Source: Arachnia rubra
GTDB taxonomy: Bacteria; Actinomycetota; Actinomycetes; Propionibacteriales; Propionibacteriaceae
Direction of reading: 5' to 3'
Assembly (NCBI RefSeq): GCF_019973735.1
Contig: NZ_AP024463.1
Span: 1,612,001-1,676,000, forward strand
DNA length: 64,000 bases
Shown: positions 1 to 9,454 of the stretch, piece by piece
Numbering within the stretch: position 1 is the stretch's first letter
Layout of the letters: each line of letters begins with the position of its first letter
Program-made: the position numbers and the translations under genes
The notes under the pieces: model-generated
Database searches by the model: none
Told to the model about the DNA's origin: nothing
What the model saw: only the letters and a program-made list of their open reading frames with translations

Positions 1-597
1 CATGATGACGGCGTCTCTCTCAGAGACGTGATGCTACCGGAGATCACCCGCGAGGTGATCCGGCCTGTGCTGGCGGAACACGGATACGACAACGCTGATC
101 CCCGGATCTTCGTCAATCCCTCCGGCAAGTTCGTGGTCGGCGGGCCCATGGGGGATGCAGGGGTCACTGGACGCAAAATCATCGTCGACACCTACGGAGG
201 AATGGCTCGTCACGGAGGCGGCGCCTTCTCCGGCAAGGATCCGTCGAAGGTGGACCGCTCGGCTTCCTACGCCACCCGTTGGGTGGCGAAGAATGTCGTG
301 GCGGCGGGCTTGGCGGACCGCTGCGAGGTGCAGGTCGCCTACGCCATCGGCCGGGCTCACCCCGTGGGCTTCTACCTCGACACCTTCGGGACAGCGAAGG
401 TGCCGGAACAGCAGATAACCGATGCGGTGAACAGCACCTTCGACCTGCGTCCGGCCAGCATCATCGCCGATCTCGATCTGCTGCGCCCCATCTACCGGCA
501 GTTCTCCACACTCGGGCATTTCGGGCGCACCGAACCAGATGCCACCTGGGAAACCACCGGCCGTGCACAGGAGCTGGCGAGGGCAGTCAAGGGCTGA
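1..597 (+). CDS. metK: S-adenosylmethionine synthetase, C-terminal part (5' cut by window edge)
   Basis: This enzyme makes S-adenosylmethionine from ATP and methionine in the cytoplasm. The frame is open from base 1, so only the last 198 residues are present. The fragment shows the family blocks [13 protein letters not shown] and [16 protein letters not shown], the phosphate and metal binding part of the active site, and ends in the usual GHFGR-containing tail. The priA-like gene starts 2 bases after its stop, so the two are probably co-transcribed. Identity rests on near-invariant motifs and is very secure. The N-terminus lies outside the window. Confidence 0.97.
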   Translation, partial: HDDGVSLRDVMLPEITREVIRPVLAEHGYDNADPRIFVNPSGKFVVGGPMGDAGVTGRKIIVDTYGGMARHGGGAFSGKDPSKVDRSASYATRWVAKNVVAAGLADRCEVQVAYAIGRAHPVGFYLDTFGTAKVPEQQITDAVNSTFDLRPASIIADLDLLRPIYRQFSTLGHFGRTEPDATWETTGRAQELARAVKG

Positions 598-599
598 GC

Positions 600-2567
600 A
601 TGAGTTCGGCCACGCTGTTCGACGCCCCGGCCGCCGAACAGGTGGCCAAGGTGGCGGTCGATATCCCGCTGGCACATCTGGATCGTCTCTTCGACTACCG
701 CATTCCTGAGAAGCTGGCTCAGGAAACACGTCCCGGGATCAGGGTGACGGTCCCCTTCGCCGGCCAGGTTGTGGATGGCTGGGTGGTTGCCATCGGGGAG
801 CCGAAAACCAGCGGGAGGCTGGCTGTGCTGCGTTCAGTGACGTCGCCGGAACCGATCCTGACACCGGAGCTTTTCGAGCTGATCCGGGGAGTCGCTGACC
901 ACTATGCCGGAACCTGGTGGGACGTGGCCCGGCTTGCGATCCCGCCGCGTCAGGCCGCTGTAGAGAAGCAGCCCCAGCGTCCATGGCCGTCACCACAGGT
1001 GCCGGAGGAGATGGTTATCTTGCCGGGATTTCCTGGCGGTGCCGAGTTGCTCGGGGCGCTTGAGGATGGGGGGGCGCCGCGTGCTTTCTGGCAGGTTCCC
1101 TGCGTCGCCAGTACCCCGGGGGATCTCGTCGGTGGCGTCATCGAGGCGGTCGCCGCAACTGTGAGGGCAGGGCGTGGCGCACTGGTGCTGTTCCCGACCA
1201 GCCGGGGCATGGAGACAGCGGCCACCCGGTTGGAGCAGTGTCTAGGACAGGGCAGCGTAGCCCGTCTGAATTCGGACCTTAGCCGGGCTGTGCGCTACGA
1301 AAACTACCTTGCCTGCTCGCGCGGGCAGGCAAGGGTGGCCGTCGGAACCCAGTCAGCTGCCTTCGCACCCTTGCGGGACCTGGGGCTGATAGTGGTGGCC
1401 GACGATGGCAACGAGGGCCACTGTTTTGAGCGCTTCCCGCGGCCCAACGCTCGTTCGGTTGCGATGATCCGGGCAGTTCAGGAGGGCTGTGGGCTGTTGT
1501 TCGCCTCCCATGCACGCTCCTGTGAGGCCCAGAGCCTGATCGAGCGCCGCTGGCTGCGGGGGCTTGCCCTGCCGCCACGCGAGATGCGGCTCATCGGCCC
1601 AGTGCTCAAGGCGGTACCTGAAGTCCAGGGACGCAATCCCGGCGGAGGACGGCTCCGGTTGCCCCATCAGGCCTTTGACCATGTGCGGGCAGCTCTCGCA
1701 ACCGGCCCGGTGCTGGTCTCCGTTGCGCGGGCGGGCCACTCCTCGGGCCTTCGCTGCGACCGCTGCCGGGAAAGGGCGATATGCCCTCGCTGTGGTGGCC
1801 CACTGGTGCAGCCCCACCGGGACCGGCTTCAATGCCGGCTGTGCGGGCACACCCCGGTGCGTTTCGAATGCCTGCGCTGTCACTCCAACCGGCTGCGTGC
1901 CCCGATAGCCGGTTCGGACCGGACCGCGGAGGAGCTGGGCAGGGCTTTCCCCGGGACACGGGTGATCAACTCGTCTGCCGAGCGAATCCGCTCCGGGATC
2001 CTATGCGATGGCAGCGCCATAGTCGTTGCCACCCCAGGGGGGGAGCCAGCTGTTCCGGGAGGATACGCGGGAGCCCTGATCCTCGACGTGGAACTGGCTT
2101 TGTCCCGTGCCGATCTGCGGGTTGCGGAGGAGTCGCTGCGCCGGTGGTCTCAGGTGACGAGCCTGGTGCGCCCGGCAGCGGACGGGGGAGGGGTCCTGGT
2201 CATCGGGTCACCCGAGGAGCCTGCGGTGCAGGCGCTGCTCCGGCAAGACCCTGGGGGATTTGCCGCCAGGGAACTCGCCGACCGCGCCGCCGCTGGCCTA
2301 CCGCCGGCGGTCAAAGCGGTTCAGGTCGGAGGGGATCCCAGCGCTGTGGCATCCTTCCTAGACAACGACCCATTCGCCGGGGCCGAGATCCTCGGACCGA
2401 CCCTGGTCCGGGAGGAGCCCGAACCTGAGGCGATGTCGCTGCTGCGCTGCCCTCTGGAGACAGGGCGTGAACTGGCCAGGGCAGTCAAGAGTGCCGCCGC
2501 GATCCGGTCAGCCCGCAAGGAGGGTGGCAGGCTGTTTTTGCAGGTCGACCCGATGACACTTGAATGA
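600..2567 (+). CDS. priA: Primosomal protein N' (PriA-like, helicase motifs degenerate)
   Basis: This is a 655-residue PriA-family protein of the replication-restart primosome. The N-terminal DNA-binding part (AVDIPLAHLDRLFDYRIP, residues about 19-36) and the central zinc region with paired Cys (CDRC, CPRC, CRLC, CLRC) are clear. The ATPase parts are not. No GxGKT Walker A loop is visible, and the place of the DEEH box reads VVADDGNEGH. Loss of these motifs is known for actinobacterial PriA, so this is probably a structural primosome factor rather than an active helicase. The start ATG lies 2 bases after metK. Its stop overlaps an upstream alternative start of fmt. Confidence 0.88.
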   Translation: MSSATLFDAPAAEQVAKVAVDIPLAHLDRLFDYRIPEKLAQETRPGIRVTVPFAGQVVDGWVVAIGEPKTSGRLAVLRSVTSPEPILTPELFELIRGVADHYAGTWWDVARLAIPPRQAAVEKQPQRPWPSPQVPEEMVILPGFPGGAELLGALEDGGAPRAFWQVPCVASTPGDLVGGVIEAVAATVRAGRGALVLFPTSRGMETAATRLEQCLGQGSVARLNSDLSRAVRYENYLACSRGQARVAVGTQSAAFAPLRDLGLIVVADDGNEGHCFERFPRPNARSVAMIRAVQEGCGLLFASHARSCEAQSLIERRWLRGLALPPREMRLIGPVLKAVPEVQGRNPGGGRLRLPHQAFDHVRAALATGPVLVSVARAGHSSGLRCDRCRERAICPRCGGPLVQPHRDRLQCRLCGHTPVRFECLRCHSNRLRAPIAGSDRTAEELGRAFPGTRVINSSAERIRSGILCDGSAIVVATPGGEPAVPGGYAGALILDVELALSRADLRVAEESLRRWSQVTSLVRPAADGGGVLVIGSPEEPAVQALLRQDPGGFAARELADRAAAGLPPAVKAVQVGGDPSAVASFLDNDPFAGAEILGPTLVREEPEPEAMSLLRCPLETGRELARAVKSAAAIRSARKEGGRLFLQVDPMTLE

Positions 2568-2575
2568 GGGACACC

Positions 2576-3490
2576 ATGAAACTGGTATTCGCTGGTACTC
2601 CAGAGGTCGCGCTGCCGAGCCTTGATGCGCTGGCAGCATCGGAACATGAGGTGATTGCAGTTGTCACCCGGCCGGATGCCCCCGCAGGCCGTGGCCGGCG
2701 TCTCACGCCGTCGCCGGTCGCACTCCGGGCAGCAGAACTCGGAATGGAGGTGCTGAAGCCTGCGCACACCCGTGAACCGGACTTCCAGTCCCGGATGACG
2801 TCCCTGGCGCCAGACGTCTGCGCGGTAGTCGCCTACGGTGCCCTGCTTCCCTCACCGGTTCTCGCTATACCGCCACACGGTTGGATCAATCTGCATTTCT
2901 CCCTACTACCCAGATGGCGTGGTGCAGCCCCGGTGCAGCGGGCTGTGATGGCGGGTGATCCGAAGATCGGCACCTCCTGTTTCCGGATCGTCCGGGAGCT
3001 CGACGCCGGTGATCTCTACCGGGTGTCTTCGCGGCCCATGCCGGAGGCGACGGCGGGGGAGCTGCTGATGCTGCTTGCTGAGTCGGGGGCCAGGCAGCTT
3101 GCCGAGACCATCGACGCCATCGCCGCCGGGGAGCAGCCCGTGCCGCAGGAGACGGCGGGTGTGACGCTGGCCCCGAAGATCACGGTGGAGGAGGCGCGGG
3201 TGGATTTCACCCGGCCGGCGGCCGAGGTCCGCAACCACATCCTCGGATGCTCCCCGGATCCGGGGGCTTGGTGCGAGCTGAACGGAAAACGGCTCAAGCT
3301 GTACCGGGCGCGGCTCGCCGATGCCCAGTTCACCCCGGCACCCGGTGAACTGCACGTGACCAAACGCCAGGTCTTCGTCGGAGCGGGTGAGGGTGTTCTC
3401 GAGCTGCTGGAGGTCCAGGCCCCGGGCAAACGGCGAATGGCGGCCATCGACTGGGCCCGTTCCGGTGCCGCATCGGGGAGGCTCGTGTGA
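2576..3490 (+). CDS. fmt: Methionyl-tRNA formyltransferase
   Basis: The enzyme transfers a formyl group from 10-formyl-tetrahydrofolate to Met-tRNAfMet for initiation. It has 304 residues, normal for the family. The N-terminus MKLVFAGTPE is canonical, and the catalytic HFSLLPxxRGAAP block starts at His107. A C-terminal tRNA-binding domain follows. An in-frame ATG at 2564 would overlap the priA stop. I chose 2576 because it matches family N-termini and has GAGGG a few bases upstream. The 3' end overlaps rsmB by 4 bases (GTGA), the usual fmt-rsmB coupling. Confidence 0.96.
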   Translation: MKLVFAGTPEVALPSLDALAASEHEVIAVVTRPDAPAGRGRRLTPSPVALRAAELGMEVLKPAHTREPDFQSRMTSLAPDVCAVVAYGALLPSPVLAIPPHGWINLHFSLLPRWRGAAPVQRAVMAGDPKIGTSCFRIVRELDAGDLYRVSSRPMPEATAGELLMLLAESGARQLAETIDAIAAGEQPVPQETAGVTLAPKITVEEARVDFTRPAAEVRNHILGCSPDPGAWCELNGKRLKLYRARLADAQFTPAPGELHVTKRQVFVGAGEGVLELLEVQAPGKRRMAAIDWARSGAASGRLV

Positions 3491-4821
3491 GTGGGGGCCT
3501 GTCTCCCCGGAGGGTCGCGTTCGATGTGCTGAGACGGGTGAGCGGTGAGGATGCCTACGCGAACCTGGCGCTTGCCAAACGGCTGGCCTCGGCGGATCTG
3601 GAAACCAGGGACGCGGCCTTCGTGACGGAACTCGTGGCCGGTACCTGCCGCCTGCGGGGCACCTATGACGCGATCATCGAGTCCGCCTCGGGACGAGGCC
3701 TGAAAACCATGCAACCTGCGGTGGTGGACCTGCTGCGGCTGCTCGCGCATCAGGCGCTGAGCATGACCGTGCCCGCGCGGGCAGCCGTCGCCGCCACCGT
3801 GGGACTGGCCCGCGACACCGTCGGGCAGCGGGTCACCGGCCTGGTCAACGCCGTCGGGCGCCGGATCGCCGCGCACGACTTCCAGGAATGGGTGGAACTG
3901 CTGAGCGAGGGCCTCGACGAGACAGACAGGCTGGCGATCAGGACCCACCATCCTCGCTGGATTGTGGAGGCCCTCGAACGGGTGCTGCCGGAAAACGAGG
4001 TCTCCTGGGCGTTGGAGGCTGACAACCTGGCACCGAGACCAACCCTCGTGGTACGTCCCGGTCTCGCGGAGGTCAAGGAACTCGCCCCCGCCGTCCCCAC
4101 CGTGCACTCGCCCTTCGGGGCGGTTCTCGACGGGGCTCCGGGCGATCTGGCGGCGGTCAGGGAAGGCCGGGCCGGTGTGCAGGACGAGGGTTCGCAACTG
4201 GTGTGCCTGGCCCTGAACCGAGTCAAGGCCCCGAACGGGCCGTGGCTGGATCTGTGCGCTGGCCCCGGTGGGAAATCCGCTCTCCTGGCGGGACTGGCCA
4301 GACAACGGGGGGAGCACCTCGTCGCCAACGAGGTGGCTGCGCATCGCGCGGAACTCGTCGAACAGGCCCTGGCGGTCTACCCGCCTGGAACGGCGAGCGT
4401 CATCTGCTCCGACGGGCGTGACCCGGAACCGGTCAGGCAGCACGGCCCCTTCGCCAGGATCATGGTGGACGCTCCCTGCAGCGGCCTGGGGGCGCTGCGT
4501 CGCCGCCCCGAGGCCCGGTGGCGCCGCACACCGGCCGACCTGGTAGAACTCGTCTCGCTGCAACGTACTCTGCTGGAAACCGCCACGGGTCTGCTGGCTC
4601 CCGGGGGAGTGGTCGCCTACGTGACCTGCTCACCCCACGCGGACGAGACCGTCGCCATCGTCGAGGCGGCCCTGAGGAGCAACCCACATCTGGAACTTCT
4701 GGATGCAGCAGCCCTGCTTCCCGAGGTGCCCGGCGCCGCTCGGGGCGGGCACGTGCAGCTGTGGCCCCACCGTCACGGAACCGACGCCATGTTCCTGGCT
4801 TTGCTTCGTGACATATCCTGA
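3487..4821 (+). CDS. rsmB: 16S rRNA (cytosine-C5) methyltransferase RsmB
   Basis: This 444-residue SAM-dependent enzyme makes m5C in 16S rRNA (position 967 in E. coli numbering). An N-terminal NusB-like helical domain covers about residues 1-140. The methyltransferase core has the SAM loop LCAGPGGKSALL (about 256-267), the DAPCSGLGALRRRPE motif with Cys331, and the second Cys in VTCSPH (Cys381), the usual catalytic pair of RNA m5C methylases. The GTG start overlaps the fmt stop, so translation is coupled. Confidence 0.95.
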   Translation: MSGGLSPRRVAFDVLRRVSGEDAYANLALAKRLASADLETRDAAFVTELVAGTCRLRGTYDAIIESASGRGLKTMQPAVVDLLRLLAHQALSMTVPARAAVAATVGLARDTVGQRVTGLVNAVGRRIAAHDFQEWVELLSEGLDETDRLAIRTHHPRWIVEALERVLPENEVSWALEADNLAPRPTLVVRPGLAEVKELAPAVPTVHSPFGAVLDGAPGDLAAVREGRAGVQDEGSQLVCLALNRVKAPNGPWLDLCAGPGGKSALLAGLARQRGEHLVANEVAAHRAELVEQALAVYPPGTASVICSDGRDPEPVRQHGPFARIMVDAPCSGLGALRRRPEARWRRTPADLVELVSLQRTLLETATGLLAPGGVVAYVTCSPHADETVAIVEAALRSNPHLELLDAAALLPEVPGAARGGHVQLWPHRHGTDAMFLALLRDIS

Positions 4822-4828
4822 ACATCGC

Positions 4829-4834
4829 TAGGCT
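4829..4834 (+). promoter_or_regulatory. Putative -10 box (TAGGCT) for leaderless rpe
   Basis: TAGGCT lies exactly six bases before the rpe ATG, and there is no ribosome binding site between. This spacing would put the transcript start at or next to the start codon. The same arrangement recurs at many starts in this window (see findings). Confidence 0.5.
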
Positions 4835-4840
4835 TCGGGC

Positions 4841-5494
4841 ATGCGTATCACCCCGAGCATCCTGAACGCCGACTTCGCCAATCTCCGTCACGAGATCGGA
4901 CGGATACCGGGGGCGGACGGGGTGCACGTGGATGTCATGGACAACCATTTCGTGCCGAACCTGACGATCGGGCTTCCCGTGGTCGAATGCCTGCGCAAGG
5001 TGACCGATCAACTCTTGGACATTCACTTGATGATCGAGGACCCGGATCGTTGGGCCCCGGCCTACGCTGAGGCAGGAGCGGAGTCGGTGACCTTCCACGT
5101 CGAGGCGGCCCACGCCCCGATCCGGTTGGCCCGGGAGCTGCGGTCCCGGGGGGCGAGGGCGTCGATGGCTCTCAAACCCGCCACCCCGATCGAGCCCTAC
5201 GCCGAGATGCTCGACGAACTGGACATGGTTCTGCTCATGACCGTCGAACCCGGTTTCGGCGGACAGAAATTCCTTGACCTCGTGCTTCCGAAGATCCGCC
5301 GGACCCGGGAACTGATCGGGGATCGCCCGATCTGGTTGCAGGTCGACGGCGGAGTCTCGGTGGAAACGATCGGGCGCTGCGCCGAGGCGGGTGCCGACAC
5401 CTTCGTGGCCGGCTCCGCGGTCTACAACGCCCCCGATCCGGACGCCATGGTGCGGGAACTACGTGAACTGGCCGGCTCCGCGTGGCGCTGCTGA
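4841..5494 (+). CDS. rpe: Ribulose-phosphate 3-epimerase
   Basis: Interconverts ribulose-5-phosphate and xylulose-5-phosphate in the pentose phosphate pathway. The 217-residue length is standard for this single TIM barrel. Motifs seen include [10 protein letters not shown] near the N-terminus, [22 protein letters not shown] with the catalytic Asp/metal region, and QVDGGVS near the C-terminus. It follows rsmB by 19 bases but appears to have its own -10 box, so it may be expressed both by read-through and as a leaderless transcript. The next gene is convergent and starts its stop codon one base beyond rpe. Confidence 0.97.
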   Translation: MRITPSILNADFANLRHEIGRIPGADGVHVDVMDNHFVPNLTIGLPVVECLRKVTDQLLDIHLMIEDPDRWAPAYAEAGAESVTFHVEAAHAPIRLARELRSRGARASMALKPATPIEPYAEMLDELDMVLLMTVEPGFGGQKFLDLVLPKIRRTRELIGDRPIWLQVDGGVSVETIGRCAEAGADTFVAGSAVYNAPDPDAMVRELRELAGSAWRC

Positions 5495-5495
5495 A

Positions 5496-6335
5496 TCAGC
5501 CCGCTTCGCCGCCCCGGTTGCGGAGGTAGCGTTCGAACTCCGCGGCGATGGAGTCGCCAGTGGCGCCCTCCACGTCGGAGGCATCGCGGGCCTCCTCCAG
5601 TTGTTCGATGTACTCAGCCACGTCGGGATCCTCCGCGCTCAGCTCATCCACGGCCTGCACCCACTTGCCGGCCTCACTGAGCAGATCACCGGCTCCGAGG
5701 CTGGCGTCCAGGACCTGCTCCATGCGGCTGAGCAGGGCGTGCTGGCCTTTCGGGTTCGGGGGAGTGGCGACGTAGTGGGGAATGGAGACCCACATGGATG
5801 CGCTGGGGAATCCCTCAGCGATCAGCATCTGGTTGACCACGCCCGTGATGCCGGTCGGCCCCTCGTAGGTGAGTTCCTCGATGGCGAGGCTGCCCCTCAG
5901 CTGCGAGTCGTAGGTGTACATGGCGACGGGAAGGGGACGCGAATGCGGGGTGTCGCTGAGCATGGCTCCCAGCAGCAACACCATCGACGGCTCGTAGCGT
6001 TTCAGCCTCTGGACCAGCTCGCGTGAGAAGCTGCGCCACAACTGGTTGGGCTCGGGACCGACCACGATGATCAGATCGCGTTCCGGGAGGCGCACCCGTT
6101 GGAGGGTGATGCGGGGCCATTGGATCCAGGGCCCGTCAGGGGAACGGCGCAAGATCGGACGGGTCACTTGGAAGTCGAAGTAGTGTTCGTCGTCGATGGT
6201 CTCGAGCTCAGACGAGGGGTAGTGCTCCATCAGGTGTAGCAACGCGTCGCTGGCCGCGTTGGCCGCGTCGTTCCAGCCACTGAAGGCGATCACGACGGCC
6301 GGGTTTGTGAGGTCCTCGGGCCGGGGGTGCTGCAT
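5496..6335 (-). CDS. PAC2 family protein
   Basis: A 279-residue protein of the PAC2 family, named after the eukaryotic proteasome assembly chaperone 2 and common in actinobacteria. Visible features are the N-terminal block NPAVVIAFSGWNDAANAASDALLHL, a GPEPNQLW segment and the GITGVVNQML region that are typical of the family. The last third is acidic and Glu/Asp rich. The bacterial function is not established; a link to proteasome or ATP-dependent proteolysis is only suggested. It is convergent with rpe and divergent from the pilus operon. A TAGACT box sits six bases before its ATG. Confidence 0.85.
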   Translation of the reverse strand: MQHPRPEDLTNPAVVIAFSGWNDAANAASDALLHLMEHYPSSELETIDDEHYFDFQVTRPILRRSPDGPWIQWPRITLQRVRLPERDLIIVVGPEPNQLWRSFSRELVQRLKRYEPSMVLLLGAMLSDTPHSRPLPVAMYTYDSQLRGSLAIEELTYEGPTGITGVVNQMLIAEGFPSASMWVSIPHYVATPPNPKGQHALLSRMEQVLDASLGAGDLLSEAGKWVQAVDELSAEDPDVAEYIEQLEEARDASDVEGATGDSIAAEFERYLRNRGGEAG

Positions 6336-6341
6336 CCCTCC

Positions 6342-6347
6342 AGTCTA
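6342..6347 (-). promoter_or_regulatory. Putative -10 box (TAGACT) for the PAC2 gene
   Basis: Read on the minus strand, TAGACT is followed by six bases (GGAGGG) and then the ATG. GGAGGG directly against the start is too close for normal Shine-Dalgarno use, so a leaderless transcript is the simpler reading. Confidence 0.45.
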
Positions 6348-6389
6348 TTGGCCCTGCCGGTGACCTCAAACCGAGCGGGTCGGCAACGA

Positions 6390-6419
6390 TTGACAGGGGT
6401 GTTGACCGGGATTTATGCT
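6390..6419 (+). promoter_or_regulatory. Probable promoter of the pilus operon
   Basis: A perfect -35 box TTGACA (6390-6395) is followed after 18 bases by TATGCT (6414-6419). The predicted start near 6426 gives a leader of about 80 bases before the tip-protein ATG. No clear operator or riboswitch was seen in the leader. Confidence 0.55.
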
Positions 6420-6508
6420 CGCCAAGGAGTTTGGGGGGATCAACTCTGTTGCATGGGGTATTCCGTCCATTTCCGAACAATGTTCGACGCCGAGCCGGAA
6501 AGGCGCCC

Positions 6509-9382
6509 ATGAAATTGCTGAAACGCATCGTGTTCGGCATGCTCGCCACCCTTGTTGCGGCCGTCGGTGGCATTGTTCTCATCCCGCGGCCGGCGCAGGC
6601 CGACTACGCCACAGGCGGCCGGGGTTATTTCGTCAAGTCCGTGGTTTGGGCCGAGTGGGGGAACAAAGGCGACATCATTCCCACCTCAGGGCTCACGAAA
6701 ACTCAGTACACGCAGGTCGGCAGTACGACAATCGCCCTCGAATGCACTTTGTCACAACCGGATTCCGGCAGTGGGTACGGACACGATCAGAAAACCACGC
6801 TGGATGTCTGGACCGCGGGAAGCTGGCGGAAGGACGGTTTGGACGACCTCTACAACCGTGGCGGCACGGGCACCAACAACCGGATGACCAGTGCCATTCA
6901 CACCAAATATTTCAGGACCACGGTCAGTTTCAAGGTTTCCTGCTCGGCTATCGTTTCCGGCCCGGGTTTCCCAGCGGGAGGGCAGCGTGTTCCGGTGGAC
7001 GGAATGGTTGTGGCCGATGCCGAGTCCAGCGATCCGAATCCCGACGAATACATCAAGGTGGAAACCAGCAGCAATGCCCAGTGGCGGGTCCTGGACCGGA
7101 TTCGCGACACCAGTTGCACATCGACGACGCTGGCCCAGCAAAGCACATCGGGAGGATCACGAACCCTGACGCTTCTCCCGGGCGGCGTGACCTGTCCCAA
7201 CACCGGCCCCACCGTCGCCATGGTTGCCAGCAATGTCTCCGAGGCAACCATCACGATGTTCGGTCAGGGACAAGCGGCAGCAGCTGTGGGCGCCGTCATC
7301 AACCTCGACTACGGCGATGCTCCCATCAGCTACGGAGCCGCAGCCGCGCAATACCTGACGGGCTGGAACGGTTCATCACTTTCCGACGGCACCACCGATG
7401 CCTTCAGCACCAGACTGGCATGGCCACCCAGGAACCCCGACGTGATGCTGGGCAGACGCATAGACCCCGAACCGGTCAACCCCGTGAACGGTGACGGCAC
7501 TCAGGACGACAAGAACCCCGCCAGCCCGAATGATGAGGACGCCATATCGGGAACACCGCTCTACCACGTGATACAGGGCGGGGGAACCGCCACCCAGGAG
7601 ATCATCTGCACGGGCCAAGGCCACAACCGCGGCTGGGTGGACTGGAATCGCAACGGGGTCTTCGACGAGGCGGAGGCATCCGACACGGTGCAATGCTCCG
7701 GGGGCAAAGCCACCCTCACCTGGTCCATCCCGGGGGATGCGGTCACCGGGAACAGCTACCTGCGACTGCGTGCTGCCGCCACTGCGGATTCCCTGACGAG
7801 CCCCACGGGATTGACCGTCACCGGGGAGGTCGAGGACCACAAGGTTCAGATCAGCACCTACGAACTCGAGATCTCCAAAACCTCTGACGCCCTGGCCGGG
7901 AAAAAGTTCGCGGGCGACGAGGTGGCCTATACCGTCACCGCGAAGAACCCGAGCAGAACCCCTTTCACCGACACCAGCCCGGCCTACGTCTTCGACGACC
8001 TGAGCGGGGTGGTCGACGACGCCACCGTGATCACGAACTCCCTGCAGGCCACCGTCGGGAGCAGCAGACGCGGTGATGTGGTCTTCGACTCGAACACGAG
8101 CAGGATTGCCTGGCAAGGCACGTTGGCCCCCAACGAGACACTCACCCTGACCTATCGGGTGCGTCTCAAGGTCGGGGGAGACCGTGACCTGCGTAACGTC
8201 GCCTGGGGACAGGCGGGTGTTGCCACCCCTGCGACGAACGTGACCTGCGAGGACCGCACAGCGGAGGGACGTGACAGGGTGACGAACCACCCCTGCGCCG
8301 CCGAACGGTACCAGCTGATGTCGCTGCTGAAGACCTTCCAGAACAGCTACGACCCGGCCCCGAACGCCGCGGACTGGACACTGACCGCTACCGGAAACTT
8401 CGGTGGCGAAACCGGCGACACCGAACGTGTCGTCCCGGGGAACACCGCCGTCACCAACACGAACACCTTTGTGGTGCCAGTAGGGGAGTCCTTCCAGTTC
8501 GAGGAAAAGGCGGCTCCGGAGGTCATGAAGGGGTACGAGTTCCTGAACTCCGGGCTGACCGCCGTGGGCGGGAGTCAGGTGGAGCTCGTCAACAGGGACA
8601 AACCCGCCTCCGCCAAGTGGACCAAGACCGACAGCGAAACCGGCGAGCTGATCGGGGAATCCGAGTGGACACTGAAAGGTCCCACCGCCCCCGGCGGACT
8701 GGTGATCACCGACTGCATCGCCGCCGACCGCAGCCTGTGCACGGGACCGGACAAGGATCCCGGGGCGGGTTCCTTCCTGCTGGAGGAACTGAAATGGGGG
8801 GAGCACACACTGACCGAGGTCGCGCCACCACCCGGGTACGTGCTGTCGAACTTCTCCGAGCAGATCGTCCGGCTCAGCAGCACCGACACCGGCTCCGAAC
8901 CTTTCGAGATCGGCGCGATCCCCAACGATCGCCTGCCGGGATCCATCTCCTGGCGGAAGACGGAATCGGGAACGACGAACCCACTGGCCGGTTCCGTCTG
9001 GAAACTGACGAACGCCTCTAGGGTGACCATCACCGACATCACGGACTGCGTCGCTCCGGGCAGCTGCTCGGGACCCGACAAGGATCCCGCCCCCGGGTCG
9101 TTCCGGGTCGAGAGGTTGCCGTGGGGCACCTGGACACTCACGGAGACCGGTGCGCCGCTGGGCTACCTGCTGACCACACGGGAGGAAACCCTCCAGATCG
9201 GCTCGCAGGCCGTGCACCAGACGGTGAAGGAACCGTTCGAGAACACCCGTGCCCCGGTCCCGGTGCTGCCACTGACCGGAGGCACCCCGAGCGATATCTA
9301 CTACTACTCGGGTGGCGGCCTCCTGGTGGTTGCGGTGGCACTGGTCTTCCTTGGGCGTAATCGGAGAAACAAGCACCCGTGA
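6509..9382 (+). CDS. Sortase-anchored pilus tip protein with GEVED and CnaB-type domains
   Basis: A 957-residue secreted surface protein, probably the tip or shaft-cap adhesin of a sortase-built pilus (FimQ/SpaC-like position). It has a signal peptide (KLLKR, hydrophobic stretch, cleavage near AQA-DYA). A GEVED domain runs from LDYGDAPISYG (about 264) to GEVEDHKV (about 440) and contains DWNRNGVFDEAEA. A DUF11-like domain follows (about 450-560). Two CnaB/SpaA-type repeats follow (about 700-800 and 811-910), each ending in an E-box-like LTExxxPxGY. The sorting signal LPLTG (about 919-923), a membrane helix and a basic tail close the protein. ATG 6509 has GGAAAGG upstream; an in-frame start at 6431 lacks signal-peptide logic. 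What it binds is unknown. Confidence 0.85.
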   Translation: MKLLKRIVFGMLATLVAAVGGIVLIPRPAQADYATGGRGYFVKSVVWAEWGNKGDIIPTSGLTKTQYTQVGSTTIALECTLSQPDSGSGYGHDQKTTLDVWTAGSWRKDGLDDLYNRGGTGTNNRMTSAIHTKYFRTTVSFKVSCSAIVSGPGFPAGGQRVPVDGMVVADAESSDPNPDEYIKVETSSNAQWRVLDRIRDTSCTSTTLAQQSTSGGSRTLTLLPGGVTCPNTGPTVAMVASNVSEATITMFGQGQAAAAVGAVINLDYGDAPISYGAAAAQYLTGWNGSSLSDGTTDAFSTRLAWPPRNPDVMLGRRIDPEPVNPVNGDGTQDDKNPASPNDEDAISGTPLYHVIQGGGTATQEIICTGQGHNRGWVDWNRNGVFDEAEASDTVQCSGGKATLTWSIPGDAVTGNSYLRLRAAATADSLTSPTGLTVTGEVEDHKVQISTYELEISKTSDALAGKKFAGDEVAYTVTAKNPSRTPFTDTSPAYVFDDLSGVVDDATVITNSLQATVGSSRRGDVVFDSNTSRIAWQGTLAPNETLTLTYRVRLKVGGDRDLRNVAWGQAGVATPATNVTCEDRTAEGRDRVTNHPCAAERYQLMSLLKTFQNSYDPAPNAADWTLTATGNFGGETGDTERVVPGNTAVTNTNTFVVPVGESFQFEEKAAPEVMKGYEFLNSGLTAVGGSQVELVNRDKPASAKWTKTDSETGELIGESEWTLKGPTAPGGLVITDCIAADRSLCTGPDKDPGAGSFLLEELKWGEHTLTEVAPPPGYVLSNFSEQIVRLSSTDTGSEPFEIGAIPNDRLPGSISWRKTESGTTNPLAGSVWKLTNASRVTITDITDCVAPGSCSGPDKDPAPGSFRVERLPWGTWTLTETGAPLGYLLTTREETLQIGSQAVHQTVKEPFENTRAPVPVLPLTGGTPSDIYYYSGGGLLVVAVALVFLGRNRRNKHP

Positions 9383-9454
9383 GCCTGCGGCCTCAGCGGG
9401 ATCACAGGCGAAACCGTCGATCGACGTCGGCGGAGAAAAGATGGAGGGAATCAG

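Noticed and set aside
3016-4563. A 515-codon minus-strand open frame across fmt and rsmB
   Set aside because: Antisense to two clear housekeeping genes with conserved catalytic motifs; no recognisable protein features.
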